A stretch of DNA of 64,000 nucleotides, taken from Brenneria izbisi (lineage in GTDB: Bacteria; Pseudomonadota; Gammaproteobacteria; Enterobacterales; Enterobacteriaceae). Location: contig NZ_JAMPJU010000003.1 of assembly GCF_025840185.1 (NCBI RefSeq), positions 186,001 to 250,000 on the forward strand, given 5' to 3'. Positions 1 to 11,747 of this stretch are shown here, one piece after another. The number at the start of each line of letters is the position of its first letter. Position 1 is the stretch's first letter. A program made the position numbers and the translations under genes. Below the pieces are notes generated by a model, which worked only from the letters and a program-made list of their open reading frames with translations, was not told where the DNA came from and searched no databases.

Positions 1-767
1 GCCAGATAGTGATCGCCGAATTCCCCCAGCGATACGATCTCTCTTTCCGCCAGTTGCGGCAGGAAGTGCAGCGCAATTTTCTGCTGCCACTGCCAGGGAT
101 GCACCGGCATAGGCAACCACGCTTCCGTCAAATCCAGCGCTTGCCAGTGCTGTTGAAAGCGCTGACGTTCGGTTTCATTCATGGCGCTTTGCAGTAAAGT
201 GTCCATCGATACTTCGTCATCGAGGCACCACACCGCGAACTCACGCCGAACCGCCAGCCAGTGCAGACGAAACGTTTGCCGATATTCCGGGGCGTAACGG
301 TGCAGGTCATCCAGTCCCCAACCGCGCCGCCCTTTATTGAAAACAAATTTAGGGTGGCCGGATAGCAGGCACTGTAGCGTATCGTCATCCAGCGTGATCA
401 GATCCTGCGCGCTCATGCCGTGACGTTGACGCCGTAGTTGCAGGTCGCCGCGCAGGGTGGCGTAGAGATCTTCAAGGTGTTCCGCAACCTGAGCGTCATT
501 CATTCCGAGCCGCGGGGCGAGTTGTCTGAGCAGCGCATCCGCGGTGATGGGCGATTGTTCGCAACGCACGCTGTCAGCATCGATCCACAGCCAGCCCCAG
601 ATGCCGCGGTGGGCGGCAAAGCGCCACTCGCTTTCCGGCAGCGAAATACGCCATTGGCCGTCGCTTTCTGGTTCAGCCTGCAACGTTCGCTCGTATTCCA
701 GTTCCGCTAGCATTTTGGCGACCAGCAACCGGTTAACTCGCCGCCAGTCCTCATGGTAATCGTTCAT
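1..767 (-). CDS. iucC: Aerobactin synthase IucC, N-terminal part (cut by the window edge)
   Basis: About 255 N-terminal residues of an NIS (IucA/IucC family) siderophore synthetase are visible; the C-terminus lies beyond position 1. The start ATG (765-767) follows directly from iucB in the arrangement TAATG, a one-base overlap that suggests translational coupling. The start reads MNDYHEDWRRVNRLLVAKML, close to E. coli IucC. Further in are the family signatures GHPKFVFNKGRRGWG, PMPVHPWQWQQKI and VSLGEFGDHYLA. In aerobactin synthesis IucC joins the second N6-acetyl-N6-hydroxylysine to the citrate intermediate in the cytoplasm, using ATP. iucD and iutA would be expected beyond the left edge. Identity is strong; only completeness is unknown. 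Confidence 0.93.
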   Translation of the reverse strand, partial: MNDYHEDWRRVNRLLVAKMLAELEYERTLQAEPESDGQWRISLPESEWRFAAHRGIWGWLWIDADSVRCEQSPITADALLRQLAPRLGMNDAQVAEHLEDLYATLRGDLQLRRQRHGMSAQDLITLDDDTLQCLLSGHPKFVFNKGRRGWGLDDLHRYAPEYRQTFRLHWLAVRREFAVWCLDDEVSMDTLLQSAMNETERQRFQQHWQALDLTEAWLPMPVHPWQWQQKIALHFLPQLAEREIVSLGEFGDHYL

Positions 768-1717
768 TACAGACCCACCTCCGTGAAGAAGGCGTTGCGC
801 TGATTCATGATCAGACGTGAACGCTTGTGCGGGAAGTCGAACTCCTTGACGGCGCAGTAGCCCGCAGCGGGCAGGTGGCGGAACAAGCGCTGATTATCCG
901 CACGCGGTTCAGCTACAATCCGCCCGGTTTGCGGAGCATCAAGATAGAGATAGTGCGTCAGTCCGCGCAGCCAACTGCGCACGAAAGTCGCGCCGCGCCA
1001 GTTCTGCTCGCCAACCAGCATATGCAGACCGCGATCAAACGGTTGCCAGCGATAGTGACGGCCAATACGGTCTTCAGCCGCCCAATAAACCTCAAAATAG
1101 CCGAAGGGCTGATCGTCATAACAACCGATGAGCGGGTACAGATGGGCGTCTTCAAGTTTGCTGATCAGGTAATCATATTGCAGGGTTTCCGGCCCGCGTT
1201 GTTCCCAGAAGAACGCGATGCGATCGTCGTTCATCCAGCGGGTGAACTGCGGCGTGTCGCGATCGGCGTCAGGCAGGCGGAAGCTCAGCGTCTGTCTGAT
1301 GCGCGGATCATAACGGCGATAAACTTCCCCTTGCGGACGCGTTGGCCGCGGGGGATAACAGAGCGCGCGCGCATCGTCATACTGTAGGGGCGATGTTGGC
1401 TGGCGGCGCATCGTACGCAACCACAGCGGCAGTTGCCAGAATGCTTCCCGCGCCAGAAAATCGCTTTGAACCTGTTCAAACAGCGCCAGCGCATCCGGGA
1501 TATCGCGCCATTCCCGCCAGGGGAGCGTCACACCGGAGAGCGTCGGCACCGCAATAAATAACTGATCGATCGCCTCCGCCAGCCAACCGGATGGCATTAC
1601 GCCGGGGCAATGCAATTGCGCGCTGTTATCCACTCCCCAGCTCAGCGCCAGGGGTTGCGCCTGTATCGCGCAGTACATGCCATTGATTGCATGAACGATA
1701 TTGGCTTGTGGCATCAT
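767..1717 (-). CDS. iucB: N6-hydroxylysine O-acetyltransferase IucB (aerobactin biosynthesis)
   Basis: 316 residues, close to the usual length of about 315. IucB acetylates N6-hydroxylysine from acetyl-CoA to give the hydroxamate arm of aerobactin. The C-terminal half is a GNAT-like fold, with conserved stretches RPQGEVYRRYDPRIRQTLSF, YFEVYWAAEDRIGRHY and a C-terminal FDFPHKRSRLIM that match E. coli IucB closely. The start ATG at 1717 overlaps the iucA stop (ATGA), and AGGAG lies five bases upstream. A second ATG at 1714 is possible. The frame stays open upstream to 2248, but that part is antisense-like shadow inside iucA. It is the middle gene of iucABC, so control by the Fur box upstream of iucA is expected. 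Confidence 0.94.
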   Translation of the reverse strand: MMPQANIVHAINGMYCAIQAQPLALSWGVDNSAQLHCPGVMPSGWLAEAIDQLFIAVPTLSGVTLPWREWRDIPDALALFEQVQSDFLAREAFWQLPLWLRTMRRQPTSPLQYDDARALCYPPRPTRPQGEVYRRYDPRIRQTLSFRLPDADRDTPQFTRWMNDDRIAFFWEQRGPETLQYDYLISKLEDAHLYPLIGCYDDQPFGYFEVYWAAEDRIGRHYRWQPFDRGLHMLVGEQNWRGATFVRSWLRGLTHYLYLDAPQTGRIVAEPRADNQRLFRHLPAAGYCAVKEFDFPHKRSRLIMNQRNAFFTEVGL

Positions 1718-3453
1718 GCCATCTCCTGATTTAACAACGGGTTGGGAAAATCGAAATAGATCACAGCGGGATCGACGATAGTGTTTTCGTTGTGATCGTG
1801 CAGATAGCAGAAAAAGTTGCCCTTGCAATTCCATACCGGGCTGTCCAGCACATAGTCCAGACAACCGGTGTTCATGGCCGTGGCGCGCAATTCGGTAAGA
1901 GACGAGCGCACCTGCGCCATCAGTTGTGGTTCGCTGCCGAAATCTGCGGCGGCTAAAGCGGCGGTGACCGCCAGCGTTGAGTTCACCAGCAGGTAGTAAG
2001 GGAAATAGCGCAGTAGTTGTTGCGTGGTAAAGCGGTTCTCCGCATCGGCTTCGCCAATTTCTTCCAGCCATGTCTGAGCCTGTTGTGTAAAGCCGCTGCC
2101 CTGACAGTCGCGATATAGCATGCCGACGGGGAGATCGTGCTTCATTTCCACCAGAATATTTTGCTGGTGCGCCAGCAGCACCAGACCATAATCCGCTTCG
2201 GCGCTGAACAGCGGCGTCAGTACATGCTGACAGTAGGCGCTCAGCCATACCTGAGCGGCCCGCGCCGGGTTGATGGACAATCGCTCAGCCAGCCGCCGGA
2301 CGGCTGCGGTCAGCAGGCTGTCGCCGCCGTCCGGCGCGGCCTGCGTCAGCGTGACCAGAACATTGGTCTGACTTTTTGCGTCGCCGAACAACAGATTGTG
2401 GCGCAGGGCGAACAGGCTTTCATTTTCTATCTCGCCTTCCAGATTGCGCAGCCCAGCCCAACCATCTTCCTGCATTACCTGAAACGTGGGATAGCGAGCC
2501 TGCAATGCCTGCCAGCGTGAGGTTTTCGCCAGACGCGCCAACCGCATGCCCCGCTTTAGCTCTTTGATGGACAGGGTGCGGATCGAATTGGTCAGCCGCA
2601 CGCTGAGGGAGAATTTGATCATGTCGCGGCTGGTCGGGCAGTAAAGCGAGCGCGACGAGGAGGTCGGCAGCCAGTGCTGTCCGGCCTCGCCCATGTCACG
2701 CAGCATGCCTCGCTGCACCAACTGTTGGCACCAGTTTTGTTGCAGGAGGTGTTCCGCCTGCCAGGGGTGCATGGGCAGCAGCCATACATCGTCGGTGACA
2801 TGACCTATCAGATCCGGCGCGTTTTCTATCGCGAACCGCAGCAAACGCTGTTGTAGGCTGATGCCGAGACTTTCGCCGCCAATCTGTTCTTTGGCAACAG
2901 CGAACCAATGCAATGGAAAGCGAGCAGCGAAATCCGGTAAGTAGCGCTGCGCTTGCGCCTCATTAAATGGTTGGTGAGACTTCGGCGCGGGATGAAACGC
3001 ATGGCCGACCAGCAAACCTTGTTCCGCCTGAGCGAAGGTCAGCGGCTGGCGGCGCAGCGTCGGCCAGTCGAGGCGCTGTGCAATGGCCTGATGAGTGTGG
3101 TGATGACTTTCCAGTACCCGCTGACGGAAGCTTGCCAGCACTTGAGCGGGCAGGTTGCCGGCAATGGCGGGTTTCTCCAGCAGCGCTGAAACCAGCGTCG
3201 CGAAATCAATATCCTGTGAGCTATCGTCAGACAGCAACTGAGCGGGAAAACGGTAGCGGTGATGCTGGGTGGCGGAGAAGTAGATAAGTGGTATTCGGAG
3301 CATGCGCGATGGCGACAGAGGAAGCATAACTGCGGTTGGCGACTGAGTGTAAGGTGCGTGTTCCACATACCAATCCTTAGTTTCTCTTATCAATGCGTTA
3401 AGAAAACATTGAGCCGCTACATCATTTACCTGATTTGATCTCTGCATGTTCAT
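1714..3453 (-). CDS. iucA: Aerobactin synthetase subunit IucA
   Basis: 579 residues; E. coli IucA has 574. This NIS synthetase adenylates citrate and condenses it with the first N6-acetyl-N6-hydroxylysine. Recognisable family blocks are DVAAQCFLNALIRETKDW near the N-terminus, GHAFHPAPKSHQPF, PMHPWQAEHLLQ, TSSSRSLY and, near the end, CKGNFFCYLHDHNENT. I chose ATG 3451-3453 because IucA similarity begins just after it; ATG 3447 is an alternative. A TTG-started extension to 3501 would run into the Fur box and is unlikely. It is the first gene of the iucABC operon and is divergent from the exporter gene at 3591. Confidence 0.94.
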   Translation of the reverse strand: MNMQRSNQVNDVAAQCFLNALIRETKDWYVEHAPYTQSPTAVMLPLSPSRMLRIPLIYFSATQHHRYRFPAQLLSDDSSQDIDFATLVSALLEKPAIAGNLPAQVLASFRQRVLESHHHTHQAIAQRLDWPTLRRQPLTFAQAEQGLLVGHAFHPAPKSHQPFNEAQAQRYLPDFAARFPLHWFAVAKEQIGGESLGISLQQRLLRFAIENAPDLIGHVTDDVWLLPMHPWQAEHLLQQNWCQQLVQRGMLRDMGEAGQHWLPTSSSRSLYCPTSRDMIKFSLSVRLTNSIRTLSIKELKRGMRLARLAKTSRWQALQARYPTFQVMQEDGWAGLRNLEGEIENESLFALRHNLLFGDAKSQTNVLVTLTQAAPDGGDSLLTAAVRRLAERLSINPARAAQVWLSAYCQHVLTPLFSAEADYGLVLLAHQQNILVEMKHDLPVGMLYRDCQGSGFTQQAQTWLEEIGEADAENRFTTQQLLRYFPYYLLVNSTLAVTAALAAADFGSEPQLMAQVRSSLTELRATAMNTGCLDYVLDSPVWNCKGNFFCYLHDHNENTIVDPAVIYFDFPNPLLNQEMA

Positions 3454-3499
3454 GGTGAGCAGGGTTCTCGTTCGTCCAAATGAGAACTTGAATTCTGAC

Positions 3500-3518
3500 A
3501 ATAATAATTCTTATTATC
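3500..3518 (-). promoter_or_regulatory. Fur box in the iucA / exporter divergent promoter region
   Basis: Read on the minus strand, GATAATAAGAATTATTATT matches the Fur consensus GATAATGATAATCATTATC at 15 of 19 positions. It lies about 50 bases upstream of the iucA start and 73 bases before the divergent exporter gene, so one operator could repress both under iron sufficiency. A second AT-rich palindrome follows (about 3520-3538) and may extend the Fur-covered region. Fur control of aerobactin operons is established in E. coli; control of the exporter is inference. Confidence 0.85.
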
Positions 3519-3590
3519 AATATTAATGTTAATATTTTGTCAGTTTTCCTTTTTTATACATACACTAACTTTACGGATTAATTACATTTC

Positions 3591-4808
3591 ATGCGATATT
3601 TGCCATTTTTGGGGGCGGCAAAGCCCATATCGTTTTCCAAAGAGAATTATTGGACGCTGGCGCTGTGCGCAGGTCTGTTAGGTATTGGTCAGAATGGGCT
3701 GCTGGTGGCGTTACCGGTACTCGTTAGTGAAACTAAACTTTCACTGTCAGTTTGGGCGGGTTTATTAACACTGGGTTCTATTCTTTTTCTCCCGGCCTCG
3801 CCGTGGTGGGGGCGGCGAATTGATCGGCACGGCTGTAAGCCAGTGGTGGTGGCGTCGCTGTGCGGGTATGTATTGAGTTTCATGTTATTGACGCTGGCCT
3901 GCCTGGGAATGGTTCAGGAATGGTTGTCTGCGACAGTCGGATTATGCGCATTGATCGTGGCGCGCATTATTTACGGACTGACGGTATCGGGTATGGTGCC
4001 GGCCTGTCAGGTATGGGCGTTGCAGCGGGCGGGGCCGGACCACCGGATGAGGGCGCTGGCCGCGATCAGTTCCGGCTTAAGCGTTGGGCGTCTGTTCGGC
4101 CCGCTGTGCGCGTCGGCGGTGCTGGTGCTGCATCCGCTGGCGCCATTGTGGTTGATGGCGCTGACGCCGTTGCTGGCTCTGCTGATTATCTGGCGTGAGC
4201 AGGGTGAACCGCCTCAGATATCGCCCGCGCGTTTATCGGTGCGGCTACGTGCGAATATGCTGCTCTATTTGTGTTGCGCGCTGTGTCTGGCCGCCGCCGT
4301 CAGCCTGATGCAGCTTGGATTGTCGCCTGCGCTGAAAATGCGACTGCCCGCTTACGGAGAAACGTTAAGCCATCAGGTGGCGCTATTGTTGAGTCTGGCG
4401 GCCATCGCTGCGTTGCTGGCACAATTTACGGTTCTGCGGCGACAGCTTTTAGCGCCCGGCATGCTGTTGATCCTATCGGGGGGGCTTATGACGCTGGGTT
4501 TGGCATTGATGGTGTGGGGAGGCATAGCGCTGTTTTATCTCGGCTGTGGAATAACCTCGTTTGGCGCGGCGCTGGCTACGCCGTCCTATCAGATACTGCT
4601 CAGCGATCGGCTTCAGGCCGGGGCGGGGGCTGGTTGGATCGCCACCAGCCATACGTTGGGTTACGGCCTGAGCGCCTGTCTGGTTCCGTTAGTGACAATG
4701 TGGCGGGGAGAAGCCGCGCTCATCGCTGGTGCGCTGGTGATGGTGTTGATCTTTTGTGTCATGAGTGGGGGAATTTGGCGGCAACGGCGTATTAGCGGGT
4801 ATGAATAG
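3591..4808 (+). CDS. shiF: MFS transporter, ShiF-like (probable aerobactin exporter)
   Basis: 405 residues with about twelve hydrophobic segments spread over the whole length, typical of a major facilitator superfamily permease in the inner membrane. A WWGRRIDRHGCKP stretch near residue 65 resembles the MFS loop 2-3 signature. In Shigella and E. coli aerobactin loci a gene of this type (shiF) sits divergently upstream of iucA, as here, and has been linked to aerobactin secretion. The symbol rests mainly on this context; the exact substrate is inferred. The start ATG has only a weak ribosome binding site. Iron control through the shared Fur box is likely. Confidence 0.8.
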   Translation: MRYLPFLGAAKPISFSKENYWTLALCAGLLGIGQNGLLVALPVLVSETKLSLSVWAGLLTLGSILFLPASPWWGRRIDRHGCKPVVVASLCGYVLSFMLLTLACLGMVQEWLSATVGLCALIVARIIYGLTVSGMVPACQVWALQRAGPDHRMRALAAISSGLSVGRLFGPLCASAVLVLHPLAPLWLMALTPLLALLIIWREQGEPPQISPARLSVRLRANMLLYLCCALCLAAAVSLMQLGLSPALKMRLPAYGETLSHQVALLLSLAAIAALLAQFTVLRRQLLAPGMLLILSGGLMTLGLALMVWGGIALFYLGCGITSFGAALATPSYQILLSDRLQAGAGAGWIATSHTLGYGLSACLVPLVTMWRGEAALIAGALVMVLIFCVMSGGIWRQRRISGYE

Positions 4809-4835
4809 GCTGGCGCGCCTGACGGCGCCCCAGCC
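4809..4835. terminator. GC-rich hairpin between convergent shiF and leuD
   Basis: GCTGGCGCGCC, then TGAC, then GGCGCCCCAGC forms a strong but slightly imperfect stem immediately after the exporter stop codon and before the leuD stop. There is no long U-tract, so its role as a bidirectional terminator is inferred from position. Confidence 0.45.
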
Positions 4836-4842
4836 TGACCGA

Positions 4843-5445
4843 TCAATGCAGAAATAACGGCTGATTTTTCTCGTATTCCGCGATGGACGCTTCGTATTGC
4901 AGCGTCAGCCCGATACTGTCCAGCCCGTTGATCATGCAGTGACGACGAAAGCTATCGATTTCAAACGGATAGTCTTTGCCTCCGGCATGCACAACCTGAT
5001 TTTCCAGATCGACCGTAAAGGTCATGCCTTGCTGTCCTTCAACCAGTTTGAACAGTTCATCCACCTCAGCTTCGCTCAGCGTAACGGGCAGCAACTGGTT
5101 GTTAAATGCATTGCCGTAAAAGATATCGGCGAAGCTTGGCGCGATGATCACGTTGAAACCATAGTCAGTCAATGCCCACGGCGCATGTTCGCGTGATGAA
5201 CCACAGCCGAAGTTTTCACGCGCCAGCAGGATGCTGGCGCCTTTATAGCGGGGTTTGTTCAGCACAAAGTCAGGGTTGGGTTCCTGACCTGCCTCATCCA
5301 GAAAACGCCAGTCGTTAAACAGGTGTTGACCAAAGCCGGTGCGTGTGACCTTTTGCAAAAACTGTTTTGGAATAATGGCATCGGTATCGACGTTAGCGGC
5401 ATCCAGGGGAACCACCAGACCGGTATGTTGCGTAAATTTAGCCAT
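4843..5445 (-). CDS. leuD: 3-isopropylmalate dehydratase small subunit
   Basis: 200 residues (E. coli 201). LeuD is the swivelling domain that pairs with LeuC to isomerise 2-isopropylmalate to 3-isopropylmalate in leucine synthesis. Seen motifs are [12 protein letters not shown] near the N-terminus and the active-site loop [13 protein letters not shown] around residues 75-90, followed by [17 protein letters not shown]. It is the last gene of leuABCD, 13 bases after leuC, and meets the siderophore exporter gene tail to tail. In E. coli the gene beyond leuD is setA, so the neighbour is different here. Confidence 0.97.
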   Translation of the reverse strand: MAKFTQHTGLVVPLDAANVDTDAIIPKQFLQKVTRTGFGQHLFNDWRFLDEAGQEPNPDFVLNKPRYKGASILLARENFGCGSSREHAPWALTDYGFNVIIAPSFADIFYGNAFNNQLLPVTLSEAEVDELFKLVEGQQGMTFTVDLENQVVHAGGKDYPFEIDSFRRHCMINGLDSIGLTLQYEASIAEYEKNQPLFLH

Positions 5446-5458
5446 GTTGGTTTCTCTC

Positions 5459-6859
5459 TTAATTCAATTCGCGGATATCGGCAAAATGCCCTGTAACCGC
5501 CGCGGCAGCGGCCATCGCCGGGCTGACCAGATGGGTGAGTCCGTCACGGCCCTGACGTCCTTCAAAGTTACGATTACTGGTTGATGCGCAACGTTCACCG
5601 GGGTTCAGCCGGTCGTTGTTCATCGCCAGACACATCGAACAGCCTGGCAGACGCCATTCGAAACCCGCCTCGATAAACACTTTATCCAGTCCTTCCAGTT
5701 CCGCCATGGTTTTCACTGGACCTGAGCCGGGGACGACGATAGCTTGAACGCCTTGAGCCACTTTGCGGCCTTTGGCTATTTCCGCCGCGGCGCGCAGATC
5801 TTCAATGCGCGAGTTGGTGCAGGAGCCGATAAATACTTTATCAACCGCCACATCGGTCAGTTTGATACCAGGCTGCAAACCCATATAAGCCAGTGCTTTG
5901 GCGGCGGAAGCGCGTTCTACCGGATCGCTGAACGATTCAGGAGACGGAATAACCTGATCGACGGCGATAACCTGACCGGGGTTGGTACCCCAGGTAACCT
6001 GCGGGGCAATCTGCGCGGCATCCAGCGTAACGACGGTATCGAATTGCGCGTCGTCGTCCGATTTCAGCGTGTTCCAGTAAGCGACGGCCGCATCCCAGTT
6101 TGCGTCTTTCGGTGCAAACTGGCGTCCTTTCAGATAGTTGAACGTGGTTTCATCCGGTGCGACCAGACCTGCTTTGGCACCCATTTCAATCGCCATGTTG
6201 CACAGCGTCATACGGCCTTCCATGCTCAGCGCCTGAATCGCTTTACCACAGAATTCAACCACATGACCGGTGCCGCCCGCGCTGCCGGTTTTACCGATAA
6301 TCGCCAGCACGATATCTTTCGCGGTGATACCCGGCGTCGTCTCGCCTGTGACTTCGATCTTCATGGTTTTGGCGCGACCCTGTTTCAGGGTTTGCGTCGC
6401 CAGCACATGTTCCACTTCCGAGGTGCCGATGCCAAACGCCAGTGCGCCGAATGCGCCGTGCGTCGCGGTATGGGAGTCGCCGCACACAATGGTCATCCCT
6501 GGCAGCGTCATCCCTTGTTCCGGGCCGATAACGTGAACAATTCCCTGAAATGGATGGTTCAGGTCATACAATTGCACGCCGAATTCAGCACAGTTTTTGA
6601 TCAGTTCCTGCATCTGAATGCGCGCCATTTCGCCACTGGCATTGATATCTTTGGTTTGCGTCGAAACGTTATGGTCCATGGTCGCAAAGGTCTTACCCGG
6701 TTGGCGAATCTTGCGGCCCATGGCCCGCAAACCATCAAAAGCCTGCGGCGACGTCACCTCGTGTACCAGATGACGGTCGATATACAGCAGGGGCGTTTCA
6801 TTCGGCGCTTCGTGAACCACATGCGCATCAAATAATTTCTGATATAACGTCTTACCCAT
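5459..6859 (-). CDS. leuC: 3-isopropylmalate dehydratase large subunit
   Basis: 466 residues, the same as E. coli. It is an aconitase-superfamily subunit carrying the [4Fe-4S] cluster. The cluster cysteines are seen in [15 protein letters not shown] and in the CSMC motif (GCSMCLAMN) near residue 407. The N-terminal TMDHNVSTQ and [20 protein letters not shown] stretches are typical. It lies two bases downstream of leuB and 13 bases before leuD, inside the attenuated leu operon. Confidence 0.98.
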   Translation of the reverse strand: MGKTLYQKLFDAHVVHEAPNETPLLYIDRHLVHEVTSPQAFDGLRAMGRKIRQPGKTFATMDHNVSTQTKDINASGEMARIQMQELIKNCAEFGVQLYDLNHPFQGIVHVIGPEQGMTLPGMTIVCGDSHTATHGAFGALAFGIGTSEVEHVLATQTLKQGRAKTMKIEVTGETTPGITAKDIVLAIIGKTGSAGGTGHVVEFCGKAIQALSMEGRMTLCNMAIEMGAKAGLVAPDETTFNYLKGRQFAPKDANWDAAVAYWNTLKSDDDAQFDTVVTLDAAQIAPQVTWGTNPGQVIAVDQVIPSPESFSDPVERASAAKALAYMGLQPGIKLTDVAVDKVFIGSCTNSRIEDLRAAAEIAKGRKVAQGVQAIVVPGSGPVKTMAELEGLDKVFIEAGFEWRLPGCSMCLAMNNDRLNPGERCASTSNRNFEGRQGRDGLTHLVSPAMAAAAAVTGHFADIRELN

Positions 6860-6861
6860 GG

Positions 6862-9533
<2,672 letters not shown>

Positions 9534-9574
9534 TGGTTTGGTTCCTTGTCATGTTTATCTGGCGCCCGGCGAGT

Positions 9575-9601
9575 AAAAAAAAACCCGCGCATCGGCGCGG
9601 G
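9575..9601 (-). terminator. leu operon transcription attenuator
   Basis: On the minus strand CCCGCGC, loop CGAT, GCGCGGG is followed by a run of nine U residues, a textbook intrinsic terminator. It sits between the leucine-rich leader peptide (ends 9625) and leuA (starts 9533), which is the position of the E. coli leu attenuator. Ribosome stalling on leader leucine codons under leucine shortage would favour an antiterminator and readthrough. Confidence 0.93.
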
Positions 9602-9624
9602 TTTTTTTATTGGGTGGCGTGAAA

Positions 9625-9708
9625 TCAGTTGTGAATTTTGCCCACCAGCATACCGCGCAATGTTGATGCGTCTAGTAGTAGGCTTAGTAGGAAAACAAAA
9701 TTGAACAT
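9625..9708 (-). CDS. leuL: leu operon leader peptide
   Basis: A 27-codon ORF starting MFNFVFLLSLLLDASTLRG. The LLLxAS(S/T)LRG core matches E. coli LeuL. It carries seven leucine codons; five of them are the rare CTA, arranged as two then three around a serine. It lies just downstream of the leu promoter and ends 24 bases before the attenuator stem, as needed for coupling of ribosome stalling to attenuation. Confidence 0.9.
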   Translation of the reverse strand: MFNFVFLLSLLLDASTLRGMLVGKIHN

Positions 9709-9742
9709 GATGTCTCGTCATCTGGAATTCGATATAGCGTTA

Positions 9743-9771
9743 TTGGTACTGGATCTTCATGGTTATGTCAA
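9743..9771 (-). promoter_or_regulatory. leu operon promoter
   Basis: On the minus strand a consensus -35 TTGACA (9771-9766) is followed after 17 bases by a poor -10 (TACCAA, 9748-9743), 35 bases before the leuL start. The E. coli leu promoter has the same TTGACA and surrounding GATCCAGTA-like spacer end. No start-site data; assignment is by similarity and position. Confidence 0.65.
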
Positions 9772-9887
9772 CCTTTGATTTGATGTGACGCGCGTCAAGT
9801 AACCTCTCGATAGCTCGCTATTTATGTCGGAAATAGCGTTGCGATTCTGAGCGATGAAGGTAGACTGCCCACCCAAATAACACACCT

Positions 9888-11747
9888 ATGTACGCTGAAA
9901 TATTTCCGGCTAACGATTTGATAATGAGTCGCCTTTTATCGATGAACAATCTTTTACAGCAATACCATGTGGTACACCGGGTACAGCATCAGATCGCGCA
10001 GTGCGCCGGGCGTATCGCGTTACGCGAATGGGCGCCAGGCGAAGAGAAACAGCTTACCTGGTCACAGGCGGGGCGGCGTATTCGGCGCATTGCCGCTGCT
10101 TTACTGGAGTTGGGCGTGGATGTGCAGGAACGCGTCGCCATTTTCTCGCACAACTCAATGAACTGGACGCTGGCTGATTTATCCCTGCTGCATCTGCGAG
10201 CCATCAGCGTGCCGATTTATGCCACCAATACCGCGTCGCAAGCCGCATTTATCATTAATGACGCGGATATTCGCACGCTCTTTGTGGGCGGACAGGCGCA
10301 GTTTGATGCGCTGCTGGCGTTACGTGATACGTGTCCGCAATTGCGCAATATCATCGTGCTGAATGATGACGTGGATTTGCGTAATTGCGACATTGCCGTT
10401 TCTCTGCGTGAATTTGAATCTCAGGCAGGGGAAGCCTTCTGGCATAACGAACTGCAAAACCGTATTGATAGCCGTGAACTTAGCGATTTATTTACTCTGA
10501 TTTATACCTCCGGCACCACGGGCGAACCCAAGGGCGTGATGCTGGATTACGCGAATATGGCGATGCAACTCCGGCTGCATGATCAACGTCTGAGTGTATC
10601 CGACACCGACCGTTCGCTGTGTTTTCTGCCGCTATCCCATGTGTTCGAGCGTGCGTGGAGTTTTTTCATCATGCATAGCGGCGCGCAGAATGTGTACCTC
10701 AGCGATACCACTCAGGTTCGCGAGGCGATGCAGGCGGTTAAACCGACCATGATGTGCGCGGTTCCCCGTTTCTACGAGAAAGTGTACAGCGCCGTCCATG
10801 AAAAAGTGGCGCAGGCGCCCTGGTATCGCCAGTACCTGTTCCGTTGGGCTATCGCCCAGGGAGACGCCATTTGTCGGATGCGATGTGCGGGAAAACGTCC
10901 CGGCATATTCAACCGTATTAGGCATCGTTATGCCGATCGTTTGGTTCTCAGTAAATTACGCCAGCTTTTGGGCGGACAGATCCGTTTCATGCCGGCGGCG
11001 GGCGCACGGTTGGATGACAACATCATTCAGTTTTTTCTCTCCATGGGCGTGCGCATCATATACGGTTACGGCATGACCGAAACCTGTGCGACGGTCTCCT
11101 GCTGGGAAGCGCGTCATTTCCGTTTAGGATCAATCGGCACTCCCTTGCCGGAGATTGAAGTGCGGATTGGCGCGGATAGCGAAATTCAGGTGCGTGGCGC
11201 CACGGTGATGCGGGGTTATTTCCATCGTCCGCAGGAAACGGCTGAAGTCTTTACCGAGGATGGTTGGCTCAGAACCGGCGACGCCGGCGAGTTGGATGCG
11301 GACGGTAATCTGTTCATCACGGAACGTCTGAAAGATCTGATGAAGACTTCAGGTGGAAAATATATCGCGCCGCAGTATCTGGAAGGCACATTGGGACAGG
11401 ATCGCTTTATTGATCAGATCGCGATTATCGCGGATACGCGCAAGTACGTCTCCGCCTTGATTGTGCCATGCTTTGAAGCGCTGGAAGAGTACGCCCGTTC
11501 CGTTAATCTGAAATACCATGATCGTCTGGAACTGCTGCGCCACAGCCATATCATCGAATTGTTCGAGCAGCGCCTGCGCGAAATGCAAAAAGAGCTATCC
11601 CGTGTCGAACAAGTGAAAAAGTTTACGTTGCTGCCTGCACCATTTTCGATGGAAGAGGGAGAGCTTACGCCAACGTTAAAGTTGCGTCGTAAAGTTATCA
11701 ACCAACGCTATCAGTTGGAAATCGACGCCATGTATCCTGAATCGTGA
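9888..11747 (+). CDS. AMP-dependent long-chain acyl-CoA ligase-like protein
   Basis: 619 residues of the ANL (adenylate-forming) superfamily. The P-loop YTSGTTGEPKGV is at about residues 206-217, the adenine-binding motif YGMTETCATVSC near 395, and the hinge region GWLRTGDAGEL plus KTSGGKYIAPQYLE follow. Overall architecture is of the FAA1/FadD15 type (long-chain fatty acid activation to acyl-CoA), not the shorter E. coli FadD pattern. Substrate cannot be read from sequence. It occupies the interval between leuL and ilvI that holds leuO in E. coli. The start is uncertain: ATG 9888 has no clear ribosome site, and ATG 9924 or 9942 could be used. It has no partner gene in an operon. Confidence 0.85.
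   Translation: MYAEIFPANDLIMSRLLSMNNLLQQYHVVHRVQHQIAQCAGRIALREWAPGEEKQLTWSQAGRRIRRIAAALLELGVDVQERVAIFSHNSMNWTLADLSLLHLRAISVPIYATNTASQAAFIINDADIRTLFVGGQAQFDALLALRDTCPQLRNIIVLNDDVDLRNCDIAVSLREFESQAGEAFWHNELQNRIDSRELSDLFTLIYTSGTTGEPKGVMLDYANMAMQLRLHDQRLSVSDTDRSLCFLPLSHVFERAWSFFIMHSGAQNVYLSDTTQVREAMQAVKPTMMCAVPRFYEKVYSAVHEKVAQAPWYRQYLFRWAIAQGDAICRMRCAGKRPGIFNRIRHRYADRLVLSKLRQLLGGQIRFMPAAGARLDDNIIQFFLSMGVRIIYGYGMTETCATVSCWEARHFRLGSIGTPLPEIEVRIGADSEIQVRGATVMRGYFHRPQETAEVFTEDGWLRTGDAGELDADGNLFITERLKDLMKTSGGKYIAPQYLEGTLGQDRFIDQIAIIADTRKYVSALIVPCFEALEEYARSVNLKYHDRLELLRHSHIIELFEQRLREMQKELSRVEQVKKFTLLPAPFSMEEGELTPTLKLRRKVINQRYQLEIDAMYPES

Noticed and set aside
1718-2248. Upstream extension of iucB giving a 493-residue protein
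   Set aside because: This part is out of frame within iucA and shows no family similarity; IucB similarity begins at 1717.
3454-3501. N-terminal extension of iucA to a TTG start at 3501
   Set aside because: The start would be inside the Fur box and the added residues are not part of the IucA family; ATG 3453 fits the alignment.
5744-6835. 363-codon ORF opposite leuC
   Set aside because: Low-quality antisense frame of a well-conserved gene, with no family features.
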